Source of the DNA: Zizania palustris
Lineage: Eukaryota; Streptophyta; Magnoliopsida; Poales; Poaceae
Length of the DNA: 64,000 nt
Assembly: GCA_019279435.1 (NCBI GenBank)
Contig: JAAALK010000287.1
Coordinates: forward strand, 82,587,886 to 82,651,885
Direction of reading: 5' to 3'
Part shown: positions 43,706 to 55,201 of the stretch, one piece after another
Layout: each line of letters starts with the position of its first letter
How positions within the stretch are numbered: position 1 is the first letter of the stretch
The notes under the pieces: generated by a model
Seen by the model: the letters and a program-made list of their open reading frames with translations, nothing else
The model's database searches: none
What the model was told of the DNA's origin: nothing
Program-made: the position numbers and the translations under genes

Positions 43706-45270
43706 TCTAAAACAAGGTATATATATAATTATCTAATATATTTTAATCCAAAATTAAATCGTATTTTTTATGATATAATATGTAAAATAATTAGAGTCGT
43801 ATTTTGATTGTTTTATTATTCATAGATTGCAACAACACGAAGCTAGATGTATCTTGATTTTCATACTTGTAATGAGTACTTAAGTGGGGTGAAGTTCTTC
43901 ATGACTAGTGCTAGAGATGACATGGAAGCTAGTGGAAAGACTGCAATGTGGTGTCCATGTTATGACTGTAGGAATGAGAAGAAGTTTAGAAATTCATAAT
44001 ATGTGTATGACCATTTGCTGAGACATGGATTCAAGAAGGCATATCATATATGGAACAAGCATGGTGAAGAATGAGAAAATGATGGTGAAGTAGATTAGAT
44101 TAGTAGTAAAGATGGTGGGGCCGTTGATATAGATTACATGAGTGACAATGGCATTTTATGAATTCTAAAAGATAAGTATATTGATATTGTGGATAATGTT
44201 GATCAGATGTTGTGTGATGCGGAGGAACAAGTTGCATATTCTAAATAGGAGTTTGTCCAGTTCTAAAAACTTGTATGAGACTCAAAAACAATGATATATC
44301 CTGGCTGCAAAGAAAAGTACACGATCTTATACATTGTATTGACAATGATACAAATGAAGGCGATATATGGATGGTTCGATGTGAGTTTCAAAACATTACT
44401 GAATTTTTTGAGTGACCTGATGCTAGAAGAGAATAATATTCCAACCACCGTGTATGGTGCTAAGAAGATCGTACGTCCTCTAGAGTTGGATATAGAGAAA
44501 ATGCATGTGTGTTTTATTTCATAGAGAGTATGTAGACCTTGACAAATGTTCAACATGTGGGACACAATTATTAAAGAATAGAAAAGACGATGATGAATTG
44601 GACGATGAGTGTAATAGAAGGAAAGTTCTAAGGAAGGTGGTATGTATTTTCCTATAATCCCTCGTCCGAAGTAGATGTTTGCAAATACCAATGAGTCAAA
44701 ACGATTAAGGTGGCACAATGAGGGTCGTAAAAACGCCTCGATGATACGACACCCTGTAGATTCTGCTCAATGGAGAACAATTAATGCCACATTTCCATGG
44801 TTTACTAATGATAGTAGGAATATTAGATTTTCCATGAGTACCGATGGCACGAACCCTTTTGGTAACATGAGTAGTATGCATAGCACGTGGCCAGTGTTAT
44901 TGTATATATACAACCTCCCCCCTTGGCTTTGTAAGAAGTGTAAATATATCATGTTGTCCATCTTGAGCTCTAGTCCTAAACAACCCGGTAACGACATTGA
45001 TGTGTACCTCATACCCTTGGTGGATGATTTGAAAATTCTGTAGCATGTAGGTGTTGAGGTTTGAGACGAGTACATCCGAGAGTACTTCCATCTATATGCC
45101 ATGTTGTTTGTAACAATAAATGATTTGCCTTCTCATCGTAACTTATCTAGTCAAAGCAAAAGGAAAGGTGAATCATGCCCACAGTGCTTGGAGGAAACAT
45201 CAAGCACATGGTTGAACCATTCTAAGAAAATGGTGTACATGCGACATCAATGTTTTTCTTCCAATGAAAC
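43706..45270 (+). pseudogene. CACTA transposase (TNP2 type), N-terminal part
   Basis: A possible first exon (ATG 43706) is followed by a GT...AG intron to about 43827. The transposase-associated domain follows: MYLDFHTCNEYLSGVKFF, a CPCYDCRN Cys cluster (43950-43970) and HLLRHGFKKAYHIWNKHGE. Then YPGCKEKYTILYIVLTMIQM (44291) and the core region at 44675-45043 (RLRWHNEGRK, HPVDSAQWRTIN, NIRFSMSTDGTNPFGNMSS, NLPPWLCKKCKYIMLSILSS, PGNDIDVYLIPLVDDL). At 45101-45270 there is LFVTINDLPSHRNLS and CPQCLEET. At least eight stops or shifts. It stops at the Tekay insertion and continues at 61829. Confidence 0.87.
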
Positions 45271-47972
45271 CGTAATGCCCCGATTTTACGAAATCGGAAC
45301 TTTATTGAAACTATACCCACAAGGCACGCACTCATCCCCACACCAAAGTGTAACGAGATGACCCATACCATGGGAACTCGTGGCAAAACCTCAGCATGAG
45401 ATTCTCCAATCCGATAACACCCGCTCTATGTTTCGCCGGTGCGCCCAGCCACTCCGGGCTAACGTCGCACCCCCTTTTGCGCCACGTCGGTACAAGCTAC
45501 CTGCAGGTGCTGCTTGACCCATCTCTAAGTGGTGCCTCGAGTTGGAACGCCCCATACCTTAGTTAGGACTTACCCACTAGACTTGTGGTTAGTACGGAAG
45601 TGTATTGCAATGGATCCCGCAGACCGGTCCTTATAGTGCCCCAGGTGCTACCGACCAATGCCCTAGCTTGAAATTGGAACCCACCATGCTTACATACTTA
45701 ACCAAAACTCCATTACCAATAGAATTCCAGGGGTGAGAGAATAACAGGGATCATAAAATAGAATCTAAATCTCTACGACTCATTTTTATCCTATAGCGGT
45801 TGTGTCAATACATTGGACACTATCTAATAATACTATTAATATGGTGACAAGGAGTTTAGGCTCAATAGCATGGCTTGGGTTTGCAATTCAAGGTCGAGGA
45901 TCTAAATAAATATAACGTAAGGCTTTCCATTTGACTAATGCATGTATAACCTATGAGTTTTAGCGATAATATAAGAAAACTAGGTTCAATATGCTCAAAA
46001 ATTAGTTTGGTGACTTGCCTTGCTCGGCAAACGGTGATGGTGGAACCTCAGGGTAGTACTCCGGTTCTTCGACGACATCGTAGTCTTCTCTATACAAATT
46101 AAACAATCCAAAATCACACTACAAGCATAAAGGTTCTGGTTGGGGTAAATTAAGGAAAATAAAGTTATTAATCTCCTGAAATTATTATTTGAACTTCTAA
46201 AATAATTTCTGGTGGAGTTATGAATTTTCTAAAAAAAGATAAAAATGCATCATAATGTATTTTAAACTTCCCATTAATAAATAATAAAAAGTTCAGAATA
46301 AACCTATTGTTTTATTGCATAAATATGAAGAGAATAAAAATATAAATTTTCTAAAATTGGAATGGTCAAATTTGGAGTTAAAATGAGCAAGATATGAATT
46401 TTTGAAGTTTCAACCAATTTCTAGAATTTATTTTATATCCAAAACAGTCACCGATCCACGGTGAGCTCGAACCCGCACACTGTGCACGTGCGCCGGATCG
46501 TGGATCACCGTTGGATCGTGATCGGACGGCTGCGGGCGAGGCGGGGGTTTTAAATGAAAACCGACAGCTGAGATTAAAAGGTTGAAACGGTACGCGATGG
46601 ATGGCAGGGATTAAATGCGGGTTTTAAATAGAAATGGATGATCCAGATTAAAACATACTGATTCGCTGAGATCCGACGGGTTAGATTAAACATAGCGATC
46701 GATTTAATCTCCACCGTCCAATCACAATCGCACGGTCACGGTTGAATCCGACACGGCACGGGTACTTTTACCCGTGCCAGTCGTCTTTTCCGGCAACGGT
46801 GACGGGTTAGTGGCGACGGCGATGGCCGTCGACTGGATCTAATGGCTAAAACGGAATCAGGATGGTGTGGCGGTTAAGATAGTACCGGTGGAGAGTCTTG
46901 GGGTCATTGGAGTGTGGTCGACATCGAGCGGGGGTGGCGAAGGTGTTCGGGTCCTCGTCGACGGCACGGCTCCGGCGGGTTTTGTCGGCGAAGGAGGGGT
47001 GGCCGAGGTCGGGGAGGTGTCGGTGATCACACAAGTGCGGTTGTCGATGACAGAGGAGGGCTCCAACGATGGCGAGTGGCGGTTGGAGTCCGAGCAGGGG
47101 TGTGGTGCTAAAAAGGGGATCACGGGTGTTCTATTCGGGATGGGTGCAATTGGGCGTGAGGACCGAACGTGGTGGTGGCCGGGGGTTTAAATATAGGCGC
47201 CGACGGTGTAAAATTGGTAGGCACATACATGGAAACACGAGGGGATCCTTCCATGTTTCTGGTGAGCCCTTTCCATGCACGCGTGCTGCGATTCTGGGAT
47301 TCAAACGCATCGAACAATAGGGGGAAACGGCCAGTGGATCTCGGGGAGCATTAATCCGGAGTCAATTTCATGTAAGGGGGCCGGCGGCGAGAGGATCGCG
47401 GAGCTAGGGTTTCAGCCAAAATGATTTGGGGGCAGTGGCGCGAGGAAGATGAAGACTGACAAGAGGGGACCACTGTCAGCGGGCGATCATGGGCGCGGGC
47501 GCGGCCACGGTGAGGTCTGATGGGTGGGGTCTGGCTCGGGTGGGGAGGTTGGTGCCGACACGTGGGACAGGGGATTCGGGTGCGCACGCGGAGATGGAGG
47601 GGTTGCTGACGGGTGGGGTCCACGTGTCAGTGAGAGGCCCGGGGACTGGGTGGGCTGGGTCGGCCTGTGGAGGGAGAAAGGGGGAAGAGGGGCTTGTTAC
47701 TGTTTAAATGCATTTCTGAATAAAAATAATTACTGAAAATGATTTAAAATGTTTGGGTTGCTTCCAAAGGTGATAAAAATTTGTAAAAATTCTCAAAAAT
47801 ATGTATTGGCCTTATGATGGTATAGAAATTTTCCCAGGCTCTGGTTTGGATTGCTTCCCTAGGTTTTTGTTTATTTTTGCATTTCAGCTTTATAGAAAAT
47901 CCAAAAGTAATTCCTTTCTGAAAAATATAAGTAAAATGTATTTTTACCCTTTTGGAAATTTGGGGTGTTACA
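45271..47972 (-). repeat. Tekay-like 3' LTR, full length
   Basis: 2702 bp. In element orientation it starts TGTAACACCCCAAATTTCC (47972) and ends GGGGCATTACG (45271), where the final CA has become CG. TATA-like TATATTTAAA on the minus strand near 47187-47196. Purine tract AAGGGGGACAGG on the pol side (47976-47987). Open frames in the GC-rich part (46846-47700) are noncoding. Confidence 0.9.
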
Positions 47973-47984
47973 AACCTGTCCCCC

Positions 47985-48335
47985 TTACAGAGAATCTCGT
48001 CCTCGAGATTCGGAAAGCTTCTCGAATAACTCGGGGTATTGGGTCTTTAGCTCCTCCTCTTTTTCCCAGGTGGCTTCTTCGATGGGGTGATTATCCCATT
48101 GAACCTTGCAGAAGCGGACCACTCTGCTCCTGGTCACTCTTTCCTTGATTTCTAGAATCCGGACGGGTTTCTCGATGTAGGTTAGGTCTTCTTGGACATT
48201 GAGCTGCTGGAGGTCGGCCTGTTCGGTGGGTACATGGAGGCATTTCTTCAGCTGAGAGACGTGAAACACATCATGGACTCCTGCCAAAGATGGTGGTAGC
48301 TCGAACTGATATGCAACCTCTCCTTGCCGATGGAG
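47985..48335 (-). pseudogene. Chromodomain end of Tekay-like pol
   Basis: About 110 residues survive: GEVAYQFELPPSLAGVHDV near 48330, FHVSQLKKCLHVP, then a chromodomain with CKVQWDNHPIEEATWEKE, ending at 47985. In chromoviruses this domain reads histone marks and guides integration. Everything upstream in pol is deleted and LTR sequence begins at 48336. Confidence 0.9.
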
Positions 48336-50190
48336 GTGACAAGGAGTTTAGGCTCAATAGCATGGCTTGGGTCAATTCAAGGTCGGGGATCTAAATAAAT
48401 ATAACGTAAGACTTTCTATTTGACTAATGCATGTATAACCTATGAGTTTTAGTGATAATTTAAGAAAACTAGGTTCAATATGCTCAAAAATTAGTTTGGT
48501 GACTTGCCTTGCTCGGCAAACGGTGATGGTGGAACCTCTGGGTAGTACTCTGGTTCTTCGACAGCGTCGTAGTCTTCTTGATACAAATAAAATAAACATA
48601 ACATTCAATTAAATAATCAAAAATTGCACTACAAGCATAAAGGTTTTGGTTGGGGTAAATTAAGGAAAATAAAGTTATTAATCTCCTGAAATTATTATTT
48701 TAACTTCTAAAATAATTTCTGGTGGAGTTATGAATTTTCTAAAAAAAAGATAAAAATGCATCATAATGAATTTTAAACTTCCCATTAATAAATAATAAAA
48801 ATTTCAGAATAAACCTATTGTTTTTATTCCATAAATATGAAGAGAATAAAAATATAAATTTTCTAAAATTGGAATGGTCAAATTTGGAGTTAAAATGAGC
48901 AAGATATGAATTTTTGAAGTTTCAACCAATTTCTGGAATTTATTTTAAATCCAAAACAGTCACCGATCCACGGTGAGCCGAGCTCACCATGAACCCGCAC
49001 ACTGTGCGCGTGCGCCGGATCGTGGATCACCATTGGATCGTGATCGGACAGCTATGGGTGAGGCGGTGGTTTTAAATGAAAACCGACGGCTGAGATTAAA
49101 AGGTTGAAACGGTACGCGATGGATGACCTAGATTAAATGCGGGTTTTGAATAGAAACAAACGATCCATATTAAAACATACAAATTCATTGAGATCTGACA
49201 GGTTAGATTAAACCGAGCGATCGATTTAATCTCCACCGTCCGATCACGATCGCACGACCGCTGTTGAATCCGACACGGCACATGTACTTTTACCCACGCC
49301 GGTCATCTTTTCCAGCGACGGTGACGAGTTATCGGCGACGACGATGGCCGGTGACCGGATCTAATGGCTAAAATGGAATTAGGATGGTGTGGCGGTTAAG
49401 ATGGTACCGGTGGCGAGTCTTGGGGTCGTCGGAGTGTGGCCGGCGTTGAGCGGGGGTGGCAAAGGTGTTTGGGTCCTCATCGGCGGTGGGGCTCCAGCGG
49501 GTTCCATCAGTGAAGGAGGGGTGACCAAGGTCGGGGAGCCATCGACGATCACACTAGTGTGGTCGTCGAGGACAGAGGAGGGCTCCGGTGACAACGAGCG
49601 GCGGCTGGAGTCCGAGCAGGGGTGCGGTGCTAAAAAGGGGATCACGACCATTCTGTTTGGGCTTGGTGCAATTGGTCATGAGGACCGAACACGGCGGTGG
49701 CCGGGGTTTTTAATAGAGGCGCCGACAGTGTAAAATTGGCAGGCGCATACATGGAAACCTGAGGGGCACCTTCCATGTTTCCGGCGAGCCCTTGCCATGC
49801 ATGCGCGCTGCTATTCCGGAATTCAAACGCGTCAATCAATAGGGGAAATGGCCAGCGGACCTCGGGGAGCATTAATCCGGCGTCAATTTCATGGAAGGGG
49901 GCCAGAGGCGAGGGGATCGCGGAGCTAGGGTTTCGGTCGGAGGGATTTGGGGGCGGTGGCATGAGGAAGACAAAGACTGATGAGAGGGGGCCACTGTCAA
50001 CAGGTGGTCATGGGCACAGGCGCGGCAACAGTCGGGTCTAACGGGTGGGGTCGGGTTCGGGCAGGTAGGTTGGCGCTGATAGGTGGGACTGGGGATTCAG
50101 GTGCGCACGTGGAGAGGGAGGGGGTCACTGACGGGTGGGGTCCGTGTGTCAGTGAGAGGCGCAGGGACTGGGTGGGCTGGGCCGGCCTGT
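48336..50190 (-). repeat. Tekay-like 5' LTR, inner part
   Basis: Matches 45847-47690 of the full LTR, including the start GGTGACAAGGAGTTTAGGCT. It lacks the 576 bp that would border the primer site. Interrupted at 50190 by copia-2, whose target duplication is CCTGT. Confidence 0.9.
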
Positions 50191-52195
50191 TGTAGCACCG
50201 AAAGTAGCGACCAGAGGGGGGGGGGGGGTGAATGGGCACCTTAAAAATTCTTTCGAATCAATGGCCTGTTCCCAATACCCAACGCACCTCAAAAGACTAA
50301 GCAGCAGAAAATAAACAGATAGCCTAAGTCTAAAGGTATCTAGCCTAGAAGCAACTGAGGTTAAACATGGAAATACCAAAACAATGCAACTAGGCAGATG
50401 GACAAAGCATACTAGACATGTCAGGCTAGACTTCTCAATGAAATGATCTAAGTATATATATATATAACGTGAGATGAGAAGTTACTGTTCAGTTTTGTCT
50501 CCTGTTAGGAACTCGGCGAAGCCTGCTTCGCTGGACGAGGTCTGCATCGAAGGTCGAGGTCTACTTCGCTGGTCAAAGTTTGGTTCGGAGGTGGTAGTCG
50601 AAGTTTGTCGAAGGTGTTGTGAAAATGCCGAAGGTAGGAATCGAAGTATGATTCGAAGCGAAGTAAGAGAAAGTCGGAGCCTGCTTCGAAGTATGTACTC
50701 CGAAAGCAAGACTTCGAACACAGCTTCGAACCAAGTACTTCGAAGCCAAACCTTCGAACAGAAAACTTCGAACGCAACACAAACGAACAACCTTCAAAGA
50801 AGTCGGAAGCAAAAATACTGAGCGAAGTCTAACAGAAGAACAAGCTCCGAAGCCAACTTCGAAACCCGTCAAAGTGTGGACTTCGAAGGCCTCAAGTCGG
50901 AGTACCTTCGCACAGACGTTCGAAGTATGAGACGCTGTCAGTTTAAAAAGTACTTCGAAGTTATCATCTCAGAACACAAAACGAAGTTCGAAACTCTACC
51001 GAACCCTTTGAGTCGAAGCACTACCTTCGAACAGCTTAGACCCGAGGAAAAACTTCACAAGGATTGTCGAAGTATATTAGGCTAGAAGACAGAACATAAA
51101 TATACATCGAAGCTATCAGCACGGAGTAAAGTTGAATAACGAAGCCTTTAAAATGACAGGTCGAAGCCTGCCTCACGAAGCTGAGGGACTTCGAACAGAG
51201 AGAGAAAAAGTGGCTTCGCAGAAACAGTCAAAAAGGCATTCAATCCAGTCTGCTTCGATCAAAAAGCTACGCTGGAAAAAGCAGAGCAGGTACTTGTGTA
51301 CTGTTGCCACAGAAAAGTAGTACTACTTGCAACAGCAAGAACTAGTACTACTTGCGTGAAGAACACACGCAACAGAGACACATCCTCAGGAATAAAATCA
51401 ACACAGCACAACAAACCGAAGCTTCTTGAATCAGAGGAATCAATGCACACGCCTCAACAAAGAACAAAGGATTCAATCTCACAGGAGCAAAATAAATGCA
51501 AGGCAAAAAAGGATGAACTAGTGCCTGGCGGCGCACACAAGAGAGAGAACGTGAGAGGCAAAATGACCCAATGGATTAAAAAGTGAATTCTGGAAGGGGT
51601 AGTTCAACCCTAGGGATTTGGGGCCCTATTTATAGGCTGCCCAACACTAGGAATATTCTACCAGCCCTTTAGGGTTTTTACAGACGCAAGAATAAAGGAA
51701 AAGACTCTACTGCCCTTAGGTATTTTTACAGATACGACTGACTGACTGTGGGCCTAGAGTTACAGATGACTTATCCAGAAGCTAAGCTTTCGTAGCGACT
51801 ACGGCTTCTCTTCTCGACAGTCGGATACAAGATCGACGGTTGTCAGTTTTGCGCCGAAACTGACAAAGCCTCCACCGACTTTGCACCAGGTACCCGGATT
51901 GGGCCGGCCCGACTCCGCAGCTCTCTCAGCCCGGCAATCGCTCACCGCCCGTGTACCTGAGTCATTCCTGGTCAACAGCCCAGTGGGTCTTCTACTGCTT
52001 CTGGCCCATGTACCCGGATTGGGCCAGCCCGACTTCGCAGCCTCCTCTGCCCGACAGTCACTTGCTGCCCGTGTACCTGAGTCACACGCGGCCCATGAAA
52101 CAGCAGATCTCTTCTTCTGTCCTCTTTGACTATCGTTGACAATGACTCATCACTTCTGGAGCCATGAGGCCCACGCTATTCAGCATGGCTCCTCA
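50191..52195 (-). repeat. copia-2 3' LTR
   Basis: TGTAGCACCGAAAGTAGCGA with a 13-base G run near the left end and ATGGCTCCTCA at the right end. TATA box on the minus strand at about 51628-51635 (plus TATTTATA). U3 lies to the right, with a 120-bp tandem duplication (51891 and 52011). R/U5 lies to the left and is packed with TTCGAAG motifs (50505-51245). Confidence 0.95.
51418..51430. promoter_or_regulatory. Heat-shock-element-like motif in the copia-2 LTR
   Basis: GAAGCTTCTTGAA fits GAAnnTTCnnGAA exactly and is kept in the other LTR (60738-60750). It lies about 200 bp inside the predicted transcript, not upstream of the TATA box, and the area is rich in GAA/TTC, so chance is possible. Confidence 0.3.
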
Positions 52196-53523
52196 ATCTC
52201 CCCCTTGATGAGTGCATTGTCAACACTCCTCTTATTCAGCTCTTCAGTACCTGCGAACAAATGTGGAAACACGAAAACAAAACACAAGAAAACAAAGAAG
52301 AAGAAAAATAAGGTAAAAAGTTTAACCCTAATGACCAAAAGCCGAACAAAAGCAAGAAGCGGTCATTATGGTTAATCAAAACATAAAAACTCAAAATGAG
52401 TGCGATTTCAGAACAACAAGGATATCAACAGAGTAAGAACTCCCCCTTAAACTTTGATCCCAAATTTTCTCCCCCTTGTTGACAAGTGAACTCATCAAGC
52501 ACTCAATAGAGACACAGACTCCCCCTGAAATGCAACTCCCCCTCAAAATATGCAGTGAATTCAACTGGAGTGCAGAAGGAGTGTAGAAAGGATGCTTCTC
52601 AGATATGATTGACTGCAATTACAACATCTAACAGATACGGCAAAAGACATACTGTAACGATACATGGCATGATCAGTGCAACAGATGATATCTAAAGAAA
52701 GTCATTTGCACACATTTTTTCAGTTTTTGCAAACAAAAGCATCACCACATTTTCCAGTAAACAAGCAAGGTAAAGCATGAGATGCAAAAGCTATCTGATA
52801 TCTACCAAGATAAGCATTATCCAAAACAAAGTGCTTCAGCAAACTTGTTATCATTTCATTTTTCAGGCTTTTTCTCTTTCCTTTTTCATTTTTTTTGCCA
52901 GGGGTTATTTGCATGTCAAACCTTATGCTGACCGACCAAGTCAAGCCTAGGCCAGAACTGGACCATCAGAAGCTTAAGACATTGGTCTTGGCATACACTA
53001 CACTATCCTAGTTCATACCAAAGTGCTATGGTATGCAGTCCAGAATAATGTAATGCGACAAAGCAAACCCACCTGGATCTTTTCAGGTTATGCATAAAAA
53101 GGGATGGAATTTACATTTTTCTTGATTTCTATCATTTTTAATGCACATTTCCATGTTTTAAAGCAGAAAGATGTCCAAGTTGCATGTTTGCATCTAAGTC
53201 AAGAACTAGCTACCAGGCATGTTAACAGATAGCAAGAACATTCAGCCTACGCATGCTAGTTACCAGAAGCAATGGTGATCATTTTTTAAATTTTAAAGCA
53301 TAAAAGCCATGCATATGACAGATATCAGCATATCATTTGAACTGAAGCAAAGCATGATCATCGACAAGTAATCAAAAGCATGTACCAGCTAGAATACGTA
53401 AAGCAGTTTAATCATATAACAGAAGCAAGCTCAACAGTGTGATATGTGAATATGCAAGATATGAACACACACAGAAAGACTCAAGAAAAGAGTAAAGAAG
53501 AAAGAAAACTGACGCAAAATATC
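52196..53523 (-). other. copia-2 spacer between pol and 3' LTR, no gene
   Basis: AT-rich, no long open frame. On the minus strand GGGGGAG tracts occur at about 52198-52206 (adjacent to the LTR, the functional polypurine tract), 52440, 52470, 52521 and 52536. Confidence 0.8.
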
Positions 53524-55201
53524 CTAAAAAGGATACACAACACCCAAATCCCCTCGTAAACGCTCAAAGGTAGACTGATCTAGGGGTTTGGTGAAAATGT
53601 CAGCCAACTGATGATGGGTATCAACATGAACAAGGTCAATGACACCTTTCTCATATTGATCCCGCAAGAAGTGAAAGCGCACATCAATGTGTTTGGTTTT
53701 TGAATGGAGACATGGGTTTTTCCCTACACTAATTGCACTGGTGCTGTCGCAAAACAAAGGAACTCTGGTAGGAAAGAACAATCCAAAATCTCGTAGAGTG
53801 GAAATCATCCAAACCAACTGTGAGCAGCAGCTAGCAGCAGCTACGTACTCAGCCTCTGTGGTCGAAAGAGCAACTCCAGATTGCTTTCGAGAAGACCAAG
53901 AGACAAGAGAAGAACCAAGAAACTGGCAAGTACCGGAAGTCGACTTGCGATCCAACCGGCACCCACCAAAATCGGCATCTGAAAATCCAGATAAATCGAG
54001 AGAAGATGCTGCTGAATAGAAAAGACCAAGATCAGGCGCATAAGTAAGATACCTGAATATGCGCTTGACAGCTTGCCGATGAGACGCGCGTGGTGAAGAC
54101 TGGAAACGCGCGCAAAGTCCCACGACGAACTGTATGTCCGGTCTTGTTGCCGTCAAGTACAACAGTGAACCGATCATCCCTCGAAACTCCCTTTCATTGA
54201 CCTTGACGCCGCTCTCATCCTTGTCCAGACCCCAGAAGTGCCCATCGGGGTCATCTGCGGCTTCAATTCACCACCAAAGTCAAATTTCTTTAACATATCA
54301 CGAGTGTACTTACCTTGGTGGATGAAGGTGGCGTCCTTGGTCTGCTTGGTCTGGAGCCCTAAGAAGTACTTGAGCTCACCCATGAGGCTCATCTCAAACT
54401 CACTGTGCATCTGCTCAGAGAACTTGGACACAAGAGAATCTGTAGTACCGCCAAAAATAATATCGTCCACGTAAATCTGAGCAACTCTGAGCAAAAAGAG
54501 AGTTTTGTCCACAAAACCCATCACAAAACCCTTCCCCAACAAAAAATTGCTTTAACCGGTCATACCAAGCCCTGGGGGCTTGCTTCAAACCGTATAAAGC
54601 TTTGTACAACTTAAAAACATGTCGAGGAAACTTAGGGTTCTCAAAACCGGGGGGTTGCCTAACATAAACCTCCTCTTCTATGTACCCGTTCAGAAAAGCA
54701 CTCTTAACATCCATTTGAAAAAGCTTAAAACCCTTCGAAACGGCAAAAGCTAGAAGAATACGAATGGACTCAATGGGCAACAGGAGCGAAGGTTTCTTAA
54801 AAGTCAATACCTTCCTTCTGGCAATAACCCTGGGCAACTAGTCGAGCCTTGTTGCGCACCACAACCCCATCTTCACCTTGTTTGTTCTTGAATACCCACT
54901 TGGTGCCTATGGGGTTGCATCCAGGTGGTGGCTCAACTAGTGTCCAAACCCGATTGCGGACAAAATTCTCAAGCTCTTCTTGCATAGCGTTAATCCAGTT
55001 AGAGTCAGAAAGAGCATGAGAAATATCTTTGGGCTCAAAGGATGCAACAAACGCAGATTCAGCAAACACAGCGAGAGAGGCAGAAGAACGCAAAGTCCTC
55101 TCAGTCAGATCACCAATGATGAGCTCTGAGGGGTGATCACGCTGAACTGCTCGGGTTCCCTGGTGATCCGAAGTCACCTCGCCAGAGTCAGCAGCTGGCA
55201 C
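53524..55201 (-). pseudogene. copia-2 reverse transcriptase and RNase H, frameshifted
   Basis: Read in four overlapping frames: 55201-54797 (SNWINAMQEELENF, TKWVFKNKQGEDG), 54837-54550 (LFQMDVKSAFLNGYIEEE, ALYGLKQAPRAWYDRL), 54542-54180 (catalytic IYVDDIIFGG, LGLQTKQ), and 54177-53524 (RNase H: FSDADFGGCRLDRKSTSG, TEAEYVAAASC, DVRFHFLRD; ends VVYPF). Shifts at about 54815, 54545 and 54190. Otherwise complete. Confidence 0.9.

Noticed and set aside
46846..47700. GC-rich genes in the Tekay-like LTR
   Set aside because: The matching stretch at 49379-50190 does not preserve one frame, and the area contains promoter-like sequence.
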